The position numbers and the translations under genes were made by a program. Below, in pieces: positions 7,988 through 15,282 of a DNA stretch of 64,000 bases (position 1 is its first letter; the number at the start of each line of letters is the position of its first letter). The notes beneath the pieces were generated by a model, which saw only the letters and a program-made list of their open reading frames with translations, ran no database searches and was not told where the DNA came from. Source of the DNA: Streptomyces aurantiacus JA 4570 (GTDB lineage: Bacteria > Actinomycetota > Actinomycetes > Streptomycetales > Streptomycetaceae); assembly GCF_000414115.1 (NCBI RefSeq), contig NZ_AOPZ01000007.1, positions 39,828 to 103,827 on the forward strand. The letters are read 5' to 3'.

Positions 7988-8695
7988 TCAACGCCCGTAC
8001 GCCTCCACGCAGATGACCGCCTCCCTGCTGTCCGGCTTCCATCCTCCGTGCCTCTTCCCCAGGGCGCACAGCTCGACCGCGGTGTGCGTGTGCGCGTGTG
8101 CGAGCGGAGGCGCGGCATGCGGGGATGTCGACTTGTCGCTGTGGCCATGGTGGCGACCCCGGTGGCCGTCGCCGTGCCGCGGCCGGTCCGGGCGTTCGCG
8201 GCGGGCGGGGCTTGTGCGCGTGGGGCTGGCTTCGGTGGTGGGCGAGGCGGACGGGGCCGAGCGGCGGGCGTCCGGGGCGGCAGTCGGCGGGGACGCGGTG
8301 GGGAACGGCGCGCCTGGAGGGCCCACGCGCTCCAGGGAGTCATGGGCCGGAGCCTCCACGGCCCGCGACGGCCGGGTTGACGGCGTGGGGGAGGGAATCG
8401 CCGGATCCGCGGCCGCCCTGCCGTCGACCGGGCTTCCGTCGACCTCCCTTCCGTCGGCCGCCGCGCCCCGCCAAGTCGTCCGCTCGGCGCCGGTGCATCC
8501 GGAGAGCGCCAGCACGGCGACGGTCACGAGGAGCACCGCTGTGGCCGTCTGAAACACCGCCGTGGCGGCTCGAAGCGGTGCGGTGGCCGTTCGAAGCGCT
8601 GAGGTGGTCGCTCGAAGCGTGACGGTGGTCGTCCGAAGCATGGTGGTGGTCGTCCGAAGCGCTGCTGTCGTCGTCGATCGCTGCACCCGCGCCAC
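7988..8695 (-). CDS. Putative lipoprotein with repeat-expanded N-terminus
   Basis: Up to 235 residues from the GTG at 8695. The segment TAVLLVTVAVLALSGC ends in a lipobox with Cys67. Ahead of it, six to seven heptads of the type LRTTTTM / LRTTTVT / LRATTSA / LRTATAP / LRAATAV place an Arg every seven residues, the product of 21-base repeats. The middle is Pro/Ser/Thr-rich (low complexity) and the C-terminus has LCALGKRHGGWKP and AVICVEAYGR with two Cys that may pair. The real start may be an internal ATG (residue 19) or GTG (residue 47), which would give a normal-length signal peptide. Function not recognised. Confidence 0.6.
   Translation of the reverse strand: MARVQRSTTTAALRTTTTMLRTTTVTLRATTSALRTATAPLRAATAVFQTATAVLLVTVAVLALSGCTGAERTTWRGAAADGREVDGSPVDGRAAADPAIPSPTPSTRPSRAVEAPAHDSLERVGPPGAPFPTASPPTAAPDARRSAPSASPTTEASPTRTSPARRERPDRPRHGDGHRGRHHGHSDKSTSPHAAPPLAHAHTHTAVELCALGKRHGGWKPDSREAVICVEAYGR
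8535..8681 (-). repeat. Seven tandem 21-base repeats in the lipoprotein gene
   Basis: Units at 8535, 8556, 8577, 8598, 8619, 8640 and (degenerate) 8661, each 21 bases and most starting GCTTCG on the coding strand. The unit length is a multiple of three, so the repeat adds whole heptads to the protein ahead of its lipobox. Confidence 0.85.
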
Positions 8696-8819
8696 TCTGC
8701 TGCCCCCGGCGCACCCCGGGGCGGCGAACCAACCCGCGTCCTCCGCACGGGTGACACCGGCGCGCGCGACACCGGATCACGCGCGCCCCCTGGCGGCGCG
8801 ACCGCCCCGGTGCGGGCCC

Positions 8820-9428
8820 TCACTCCTGGGCGTCCCCGTCGAGCATCCCCCGCAGCAACTCCGCCGCCCCGGCCCGCAGTTCGTCCAGTGTCGGTGTCGC
8901 CGCGTGGTAGGAGCCCGCGACGCACGAGAACATCATGCCGTCGCACCACGCCACCAGTGACAGCGTGTGCCGCTCCGGCTCCTTGGAGCCCGCCGCAACC
9001 ATCAGCGCGGTCAGCGGCTCACGGAACTGGGCGCCCGCCGTGTCGTAGTACGTCCGCAACTCGGGGCGCCGGGTGGCCTCCAGGGCCAGCTCGTAGCGGG
9101 ACAGGAGCAGGTCGCGGTGGGTGTCGCCGGCCAGGAAGCGGTGCAGGGCCAGGGCGAGGCCGGTGACCAGGGAGTCACGGTCGTCGGCCGGGCCGGGGAG
9201 TTCCCTCGGGGTGAGGACGTCGTTCTCCCGCTCGGCCTGCCGGCGCACCGCGGTCTCCAACAGGGCCTGCCGCGTTCGGGCGTGGTTCGAGGTCGACCCC
9301 AGAGGCAGCCCCGCCGCCTCGTCGACCGCGCGGTGGGTGAGGCCCCGCATCCCGCGCTCGGCGAGCAGGGCCAGGGCGGTGTCGGCGATGAGTTCGGTGC
9401 GGGCTGACCCCGTGGCACGTACAGGCAT
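8820..9428 (-). CDS. TetR/AcrR family regulator
   Basis: 202 residues from the ATG at 9428 (a GTG at 9437 would add three). The N-terminal helix-turn-helix covers about 10-55: ELIADTALALLAERGMRG, then LTHRAVDEAAGLPLGSTSNHA. The C-terminal ligand domain is all-helical and less recognisable. It is divergent from the FAD monooxygenase gene, with two identical-form operators in the 100-base gap, so it most likely represses both itself and that enzyme and is released by the enzyme substrate or a relative. Confidence 0.9.
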   Translation of the reverse strand: MPVRATGSARTELIADTALALLAERGMRGLTHRAVDEAAGLPLGSTSNHARTRQALLETAVRRQAERENDVLTPRELPGPADDRDSLVTGLALALHRFLAGDTHRDLLLSRYELALEATRRPELRTYYDTAGAQFREPLTALMVAAGSKEPERHTLSLVAWCDGMMFSCVAGSYHAATPTLDELRAGAAELLRGMLDGDAQE

Positions 9429-9449
9429 GAGGCCCACCCTACCGCCGTC

Positions 9450-9463
9450 ACTACGGATGTAGT
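9450..9463. promoter_or_regulatory. TetR operator copy 1 (ACTAC-N4-GTAGT)
   Basis: Perfect inverted repeat ACTAC-GGAT-GTAGT, 22 bases upstream of the tetR start codon. Confidence 0.65.
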
Positions 9464-9481
9464 ACGTTCGGTATCGCGGGC

Positions 9482-9495
9482 ACTACATTTGTAGT
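9482..9495. promoter_or_regulatory. TetR operator copy 2 (ACTAC-N4-GTAGT)
   Basis: Perfect inverted repeat ACTAC-ATTT-GTAGT. Its centre is 32 bases (about three helical turns) from copy 1, so two dimers could bind the same face of the DNA. Confidence 0.65.
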
Positions 9496-9540
9496 TGCCG
9501 AGCTGGTGCCCGTGCCAAGCGTGCGCGACAAGGAGAGATC

Positions 9541-10779
9541 ATGGCCGAAGCAGCGAATCCTCCCGAGCTCCACGCCGTCGTCATAGGAGGCGGCATAGGC
9601 GGGCTCACCGCGGCCATCGCCCTGTACCAGTCCGGCTGGCGCGTCACCGTCCTGGAGCGCGCCGGGACCCTGGAGCCGGTGGGCTCCGGCATCGGCCTCG
9701 CCCCCAACTCCCAGCGCGCCCTTGACGTTCTGGGCCTCGGCGACCGGGTGCGCGAGCTCGCCGCCTGGCAGGGGGCGGGCGGGATGCGGGCGCAGGACGG
9801 CCGCTGGCTCGTGCGGACCAGCGCCGCCGCGACGGCACGGGCGTTCGGCGGCTCGCTGGTGCTGCTGCACCGCGCCACGCTCATCGACCTGCTCGTCGGC
9901 GCCCTGCCCGCCGACTGCCTGCGCACCGGCGTCGACGCCCGCCTCACCGATCGCGGCGGCCCCGGCCGCAAGGCCGTCGTCACGACCGGCGACGGCGCCA
10001 TCGAGGCCGACCTCGTCGTCGGCGCCGACGGCATCAACTCCGCCGTACGGACGGCCCTGTTCCCCGCCCACCCCGGGCCCGCGTACACCGGCTTCACCGC
10101 CTGGCGGCTCATCGTGCCCGCGCCCGGGCGCCCCTTCGAGCCGCACGAGACCTGGGGCCGCGGCGGCGTCTGGGGCACCCAGCCGCTGAAGGACGGCCGG
10201 GTGTACGCGTACGCCACCGCGCTCGTCCCGGAGGGCGGCCGCGCGCCCGACAGCGAGAAGGCCGAGCTGGAGCGCCGGTTCGCGCGCTGGCACGACCCGA
10301 TTCCCGAGATCATCGCCGCGGCCCGGCCCGAGGACGTCCTGCGCAACGACGTGCGCCACCTCATCGAGCCGCTGCCCGCCTACCACCGGGGCCGCACGGC
10401 CCTCCTCGGCGACGCCGCGCACGCCATGGCGCCGACGCTCGGCCAGGGCGGCAACCAGGCCATCGAGGACGCCGTCGTGCTCGCCCACCACGTGCCCCCG
10501 CGCGGCGACCTCGCCACGGGCCTCGCCGCGTACAGCGCCGTACGGCTGCCGCGGACCACGGCCATCGTGCGGCAGGCCGCCCGCACCGCCCGCCTCAACC
10601 ACCTCACCAACGGCGCGCTGCTGGCCGTACGCGACACCCTGATGAGCACGGCCCACCGGCTCGGCCCGAACATGATCATGCGAGGGTTCGCGTCGATCGC
10701 CGACTGGCAGCCGCCGGGGCCCCCGTATGCTGCGGGAACGGACGCGGGGGCGCAGGAGCGTCGCGTCGCACGACGGTAG
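9541..10779 (+). CDS. FAD-dependent monooxygenase (PHBH fold)
   Basis: 412 residues. The Rossmann motif GGGIGG at 16-21 with Glu near the end of the second strand (VLERAG), the middle motif VGADGINSAVR, and the C-terminal GDAAHAMAPTLGQGGNQAIEDA define the class A flavoprotein hydroxylases that use NAD(P)H and O2 on aromatic or polyketide-like substrates. Start ATG after GGAGAG. Control by the divergent TetR is inferred from the twin operators. The substrate cannot be told from the sequence. Confidence 0.9.
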   Translation: MAEAANPPELHAVVIGGGIGGLTAAIALYQSGWRVTVLERAGTLEPVGSGIGLAPNSQRALDVLGLGDRVRELAAWQGAGGMRAQDGRWLVRTSAAATARAFGGSLVLLHRATLIDLLVGALPADCLRTGVDARLTDRGGPGRKAVVTTGDGAIEADLVVGADGINSAVRTALFPAHPGPAYTGFTAWRLIVPAPGRPFEPHETWGRGGVWGTQPLKDGRVYAYATALVPEGGRAPDSEKAELERRFARWHDPIPEIIAAARPEDVLRNDVRHLIEPLPAYHRGRTALLGDAAHAMAPTLGQGGNQAIEDAVVLAHHVPPRGDLATGLAAYSAVRLPRTTAIVRQAARTARLNHLTNGALLAVRDTLMSTAHRLGPNMIMRGFASIADWQPPGPPYAAGTDAGAQERRVARR

Positions 10780-10789
10780 GGAGACAGTG

Positions 10790-11695
10790 GTGAAGGTCGG
10801 CTGCATCGGACTCGGAGACATCGCGAGGAAGGCGTACCTCCCTGTGCTCGCCACGCAGCCCGGCGTCGAACTGCACCTGCAGACGCGCACGCCGGCCACC
10901 CTGGAGCGGGTCGCGGCGGCCCATCACGTTCCCGGGGCCCGCCGCCACACCGACCTGGACTCGCTGCTCGCCCAGGGCCTCGACGCCGCCTTCGTGCACG
11001 CGCCGACCGCCGTCCACCCCGAGATCGTCACGCGCCTCCTGGAGGCGGGCGTGGCGACGTACGTGGACAAGCCGATCGCGTACGAACTCGCGGATTCCGA
11101 GCGGCTCGTGGCCCTGGCGGAGGAGCGCGGTGTCAGCCTCGCCGTCGGCTTCAACCGCCGCCACGCGCCCGGCTACGCCCAGTGCGCGGAGCACCCGCGC
11201 GAGCTGATCCTGATGCAGAAGAACCGCGTGGGCCTGCCGGAGGACCCGCGCACGATGATCCTGGACGACTTCATCCACGTCGTGGACACGCTGCGGTTCC
11301 TCGTGCCGGGACGGGTCGACCACGTGGCCGTGCGCGGGCGGATGGACAGGGGCCTGCTCGAACACGTCGTGCTGCAGCTCGCGGGCGACGGATTCACCGC
11401 GATCGGCGTGATGAACCGGCTGAGCGGGTCCACGGAGGAGGTCCTCGAGGTCTCCGGGCAGGACACCAAGCGGCAGGTGCTCAACCTCGCCGAGGTCGTC
11501 GACCACAAGGGACAGCCCAGCGTGCGGCGGCGCGGCGACTGGGTGCCGGTGGCGCGGCAGCGCGGCATCGAGCAGGTCGTGCTCGCCTTCCTGGACTCCG
11601 TGCGCGCGGGCAAGGTGCTCAGTGCCCGGGATGCGCTGGAGAGCCATGAGCTGTGCGAGCGGGTGGTGCGGGCTGTTCAGGAGCAGGCCGCCTGA
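10790..11695 (+). CDS. Gfo/Idh/MocA family oxidoreductase
   Basis: 301 residues from the second of two GTG codons (10787, 10790); AGGGAG favours 10790. The N-terminal dinucleotide-binding fold VGCIGLGDIARKAYLP, the HAPTAVHPEIV strand and the EKP-equivalent YVDKPIAYELADSE (catalytic Lys) mark the family. Members oxidise or reduce sugars, inositols or bilins with NAD(P). It follows the monooxygenase by ten bases, so may be co-transcribed. Its 3' end overlaps the convergent lnt gene by 77 bases. Confidence 0.88.
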   Translation: MKVGCIGLGDIARKAYLPVLATQPGVELHLQTRTPATLERVAAAHHVPGARRHTDLDSLLAQGLDAAFVHAPTAVHPEIVTRLLEAGVATYVDKPIAYELADSERLVALAEERGVSLAVGFNRRHAPGYAQCAEHPRELILMQKNRVGLPEDPRTMILDDFIHVVDTLRFLVPGRVDHVAVRGRMDRGLLEHVVLQLAGDGFTAIGVMNRLSGSTEEVLEVSGQDTKRQVLNLAEVVDHKGQPSVRRRGDWVPVARQRGIEQVVLAFLDSVRAGKVLSARDALESHELCERVVRAVQEQAA

Positions 11696-13314
11696 AGCGA
11701 TACGCCCGGGCGCCCTCCGCCAGGCACAGCAGGGCGAGGACGCCGAGCGCCGCGTGCACCGGCCAGTCGCCGAACCGCACGTACAAAGTGGTGCCCGTGG
11801 CCAGCGGAACCTCGTACTCGGCTGTGGTGGACGCGGACGTGCCGAGGGGCTTCCCGACGCGTTCGCCGCTCGGGCCGTAGACGGCCGAGACGCCGGTGAG
11901 CGTGGCGTGCACCATGGGGCGGCCGGTCTCGGCGGCCCGCACCGCGGCGAGCGACGCGTGCTGCTCCGGCGCCCAACTGCGCTGGAACGACGACGTGGCG
12001 GACTGCGCGAGCAGCACCTGCGCGCCCTCGCGGGTGAGGTGGCGGCTCATGTCGGGGAACGCCGACTCGAAGCACACCAGCGGGCCCACCCGCAGCCCCT
12101 GCCCGACGTCCATCACGACGGGCCGCTCGCCCCGCCTGCGGTCCTCGCCCGCGGCCTTGCCGACGGACGTCGCCCAGCCGAGCAGGGAGCGGGCCGGCAC
12201 GTACTCGCCGAAGGGGACCAGGCGCATCTTGTCGTAGCGGTCGCCCGTAGGTCCTTCCGGGCCCACGAGCACCGTGCTCTTGAAGATGCCGGGCCGGTCC
12301 GAGCGGCGCGCGTCGACGTTCACCAGGATGTCGGCGTCGATCCGCCGGGACAGCGCGGTGATGCGCTCGGCCAGGTCGGGCCGGTCGGCCAGGTCGTGGG
12401 CGACGCTGCTCTCGCCCCACACCACCAGGTCCAGGTCGTGCCCCGCCAGTGACCGGGTCAGCTGCTCCTCGCGGGCGAACCGCTGGTCGGCGGCGCCCAG
12501 GCCGTTCATGACGCCGGGCTGGACGACGGCCACGCGGACGTGCCCGGCGGGGTCGGGGCGCGGGGACCAGGTCCAGGCCGCGGAGGTGGCGGCGGCCACG
12601 GCGAGGAGGCCCGCGAGCGCCGGTACACGGGCTGCGCGGGCTGCGCGGTCGGCGACGAGCGCGGCGACGCCCGTGTTCACGGCCACCACCAGGGCGCTGA
12701 CCAGCCATACGCCGCCGACCGACGCGAGCCGCAGCGCGGGTTCGACCTGCCACTGGCTGGAGCCGAGCAGCCCCCAGGGCCCGCCGAGGCCCTCCCAGGA
12801 CCGCACCAGTTCCACCATCAGCCAGCCGGACGGCAGCACGAGCAGCGCGGCGCCCGCCCGCCCGGGCGACGGCGTGCCGCCCAGGAGATGGCGTACGAGC
12901 CAGCCCCACGGCGCCCACAGCAGGCCCAGCAGCGCGGCGATGACGAGCGTGAAGACGTGCAGGCTCGGCAGCAGCCAGTGGTGCACGGCCACCATGAAGC
13001 CGAGCCCGCCGAGCCAGCCGTCGAGGGCCGCGCGGCGGCCCGTCGGCGCCGAGCGGGTGAGGAGCAGCCACGGCACCCAGCCACGGCACGAGCGCGACGT
13101 ACGCGAACCACCACCACGACGGGGCCGGGAACGCGAGGGCGGGCAGCGCGCCGCACAGGGCGGCGAGGATGCCCCGCCGCCACGGTGAGGCGAGCGCCGC
13201 GGTGTGCGCCGCGCGCCACCGGCGTTTGTCGAGGGCGGGCCCCCGGCGCCGGGCCCCCGCGTCCGTCCGGAACGGCACCCACCGGTGCCGCCGGTTGCCG
13301 CCCAGCACATCCAT
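11619..13314 (-). pseudogene. lnt: Apolipoprotein N-acyltransferase, frameshifted by a 13-base duplication
   Basis: The ATG at 13314 follows AGGGAGG and opens a frame reading to FAYVALVPWL; the rest of the protein continues in another frame from VPWLLLTRSAPTG to the stop at 11619. The switch coincides with a duplicated 12-mer (bases 13065-13076 and 13078-13089). Removing 13 bases restores a 560-residue protein with several membrane helices and a nitrilase-like domain: catalytic Glu in VVWGESSVAHD, Lys in YDKMRLVPFGEYVP and Cys in VCFESAFPDM. Lnt adds the third acyl chain to lipoproteins in the membrane. As written the gene is broken; sequencing error is the alternative. Streptomyces often have a second lnt. 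Confidence 0.85.
13065..13089. repeat. 13-base tandem duplication causing the lnt frameshift
   Basis: CAGCCACGGCAC occurs at 13065-13076 and again at 13078-13089, offset by 13 bases. Thirteen is not a multiple of three, and the reading-frame change in lnt falls exactly here. Confidence 0.85.
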
Positions 13315-13382
13315 GCAGCGCGCCTCCCTGCCCGACTCGGCTCCGACACCGCCGTAGGTCCAGTGTGCGCGCCCCCGACGAT

Positions 13383-13946
13383 CTAGGACAGGGGGCGCCC
13401 GGTTCGCGTCGCCGGGGCGGGCCGGTGCTGTCTGCGCCACTTTTCCTGTACGACGACTTGGCGCAGCTGCCAGCCGCTGCGCGTGCGCACGGCGGTGAAC
13501 GCGTAGCGGCCGCCGCACTCGAAGTCCGGTGCGGTGTCGGCCGGGGCGTCGGACCCGGCGGCGCTCTCGGCGGCGTCGGCCCCGTCCGTTCCTTCGGCCC
13601 CGTCCGGCCGGTGCCGGTCCGCGAGCCGCATGGGGTTGGCGTAGTCCGCCTGTACGCGCGCGAGGTCGCCCACGTCCTGATCGCGGACGTCGAAGCGGAT
13701 CCTGCGGTTGACGATGAGGTGCTGGCGCATCGCGAACATCCGCAACATCTGGGCCAGCCAGTCGGCGACCTCCGCGCCGGTTCCTTCGATGCCGCCCGCC
13801 GACCGGTAGTCGGCGCGGCCGTCGGGTGCGAACAACTGGCGGTATCCGTCCCAGTCGCCGTCGTCGACGGCGATGGCGTAGTCGGTGATGAGGCTGTCGA
13901 TGGCCAACCGGTCAAGCACTGCGGCGAGTTCCACGCGCTGCGTCAT
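13383..13946 (-). CDS. SnoaL-like / NTF2-fold protein
   Basis: 187 residues from the ATG at 13946. The start (VLDRLAIDSLITDYAIAVDDGDWDGYRQLFAPDGRADYRS) is the standard opening of SnoaL-like NTF2-fold proteins, which include polyketide cyclases, ketosteroid isomerases and ring-hydroxylase small subunits. A Gly/Ala/Asp-rich insert near residues 120-145 looks like a species-specific loop. It lies 69 bases upstream of lnt in the same direction. Enzymatic role unknown. Confidence 0.82.
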   Translation of the reverse strand: MTQRVELAAVLDRLAIDSLITDYAIAVDDGDWDGYRQLFAPDGRADYRSAGGIEGTGAEVADWLAQMLRMFAMRQHLIVNRRIRFDVRDQDVGDLARVQADYANPMRLADRHRPDGAEGTDGADAAESAAGSDAPADTAPDFECGGRYAFTAVRTRSGWQLRQVVVQEKWRRQHRPAPATRTGRPLS

Positions 13947-14044
13947 CGGCTCAGTCTTGGGCACCGGGAGGGTGGAGCCAAGAGGCCGTACGACAGTCGT
14001 CGTTCCGGTTGCCGTGGGGTGGCTTGATGTGCCGGGAGGGCATG

Positions 14045-14077
14045 CGCGCACGAGCGTGTGGGGCACGCTCGTGCGCG
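14045..14077. terminator. 14-base inverted repeat, likely terminator
   Basis: Arms CGCGCACGAGCGTG and CACGCTCGTGCGCG around a TGGGG loop, perfectly complementary. It lies after the 59-residue gene and before the SnoaL-like gene, both on the minus strand. No T-run; an operator is the alternative. Confidence 0.5.
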
Positions 14078-14165
14078 TGGACGAGTTTCTCGACGAGCAG
14101 TGACCGACCTCGGGGTCGACCGGCGGCCCGCACAAAGACGTTGTGACTGTTCCCCCGCCCGCCGC

Positions 14166-14345
14166 TTACGCGGCCTGCACGATCTCCGCGCGAACCGCCT
14201 CGGCCCACTCGGTCACGAGCTGCTCGTACTCCCGGCGCTGCTCGACGGAGAGTCGGCCGCCGGCGCGCAGCCAGAGACCTCGTATCCGCTCGTTCAGCTC
14301 GGATGACGACCGCACGGAACCATGGGGTTGAGGGGTTAAGGGCAT
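14166..14345 (-). CDS. 59-residue leaderless protein with TTA codon and damage-type promoter
   Basis: Short gene from the ATG at 14345 to TAA at 14166. The protein has a flexible head (MPLTPQPHGSVRSS) and two amphipathic helices (SELNERIRGLWLRAGG, then RREYEQLVTEWAEAVRAEI) rich in Arg and Glu; no known domain recognised. Codon 3 is TTA (Leu), the bldA-type rare codon. The -10 box TAGGCT ends eight bases before the ATG, so the transcript should be leaderless, and the whole promoter matches RecA-NDp. The helical, charged sequence suggests a small protein-binding or nucleic-acid-binding factor, but that is inference. Confidence 0.75.
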   Translation of the reverse strand: MPLTPQPHGSVRSSSELNERIRGLWLRAGGRLSVEQRREYEQLVTEWAEAVRAEIVQAA

Positions 14346-14352
14346 GCGGTCA

Positions 14353-14375
14353 AGCCTAGGGGATAGCTCTGACAA
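14353..14375 (-). promoter_or_regulatory. RecA-NDp / PafBC-type promoter of the 59-residue gene
   Basis: On the minus strand TTGTCAGAG (14375-14367), eight bases, TAGGCT (14358-14353). Eight of nine bases of the upstream box and the -10 rule TAnnnT are matched with the required eight-base spacing. Transcription would begin at or next to the ATG. Confidence 0.7.
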
Positions 14376-14557
14376 TCGGAACTGTCAGCTACCGCACACC
14401 TGCGGCACGTGATCGCGCCGAGGCGCCGCAAGGCGCGCGAGCCCGGCGCGAGTTGACGCTTGCGCGCTGGTCAGCGGGGCAAGTGGGGGCCACTGGGGCC
14501 GGCTGTGCGCCGGCCCGGCTGCCGTGTGTCGCCGTTTGCCAGTGACGGATGGCACGT

Positions 14558-15145
14558 CTACTCGTGGGGCGGCACCGCGTCGGGTGCGGGGGCGGCGGAG
14601 GCGCGTCCCGTGAACGGCAGGTGGATGAACAGGAGCACGATGCCGCACAGGGTGAACACGCGGGTGGCGGCGTCGACGCCGTTCCAGTCCTTCGACTGCC
14701 ACATGGCGAACCACTCGCCGCCGATGCCTATGAAGCCGCCGCCGAACAGCAGCATGAGCATCAGCAGGCCCACGGTGCTGAGCCGCCGCGCGCGGGCGTG
14801 GCCGCCGCCCCGGCTGCGCAGCGCGCCGCACCACAGGACGGTCGCGGTGACGAGGACGAGTGCGGCCACTGTCTCCCAGGCGACGATGGCGACGTACGCG
14901 GTGTCCTGGAGGGCGCGCGACTCGATGGCGCGCCACATGATGTCCTCGTCCTTGAAGGTCGTGTCCATCGCCAGGACGTGCCGTACGTACTGCTGGTTGG
15001 TGCCGAAGTCGGTGATGTTGCCGAACGCGACGAGGGCGATGTACAGGGCGATGACCCCGGTCAGCACGGCCGCCGCCACGGTCGGCGCGCCCAGGGTGAG
15101 GCCCCGGTCGTCTCGCTGTTTGCGGTTGGCAGGCGTGGGGGTCAT
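14558..15145 (-). CDS. DUF2165 family integral membrane protein
   Basis: 195 residues from the ATG at 15145. Four hydrophobic helices alternate with short loops: AAAVLTGVIALYIALVAFG, AYVAIVAWETVAALVLVTA, LSTVGLLMLMLLFGGGF and FTLCGIVLLFIHLPF. The loop NITDFGTNQQYVRHVLAMDTTF is characteristic of DUF2165. These small inner-membrane proteins have no assigned function. Monocistronic by position. Confidence 0.82.
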   Translation of the reverse strand: MTPTPANRKQRDDRGLTLGAPTVAAAVLTGVIALYIALVAFGNITDFGTNQQYVRHVLAMDTTFKDEDIMWRAIESRALQDTAYVAIVAWETVAALVLVTATVLWCGALRSRGGGHARARRLSTVGLLMLMLLFGGGFIGIGGEWFAMWQSKDWNGVDAATRVFTLCGIVLLFIHLPFTGRASAAPAPDAVPPHE

Positions 15146-15282
15146 GCCGGGGCTCCCTCTGGGGATGGTCGGTGCGGCTGCGGCTGCGGGCGGTCGGCAC
15201 ATGATCTCAGGAGCCCGGGAACGGCACAGAGGCACGCTCCAGTTTCGCGTGCCCCTCTGGTAACGCCCCCTGAATCATTGAA

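Noticed and set aside
8535..8681. A possible CRISPR array (regular 21-base units)
   Set aside because: There are no unique spacers between the units; it is a tandem repeat within a coding frame and no cas genes are near.
13885..14103. A 72-codon plus-strand frame ending VDEFLDEQ
   Set aside because: It overlaps the start of the SnoaL-like gene antisense and has no ribosome site; the inverted repeat at 14045-14077 lies within it.
14385..15200. A 271-codon minus-strand frame across the DUF2165 gene
   Set aside because: It overlaps the DUF2165 gene in a shifted frame and is rich in Arg/His with no domain.
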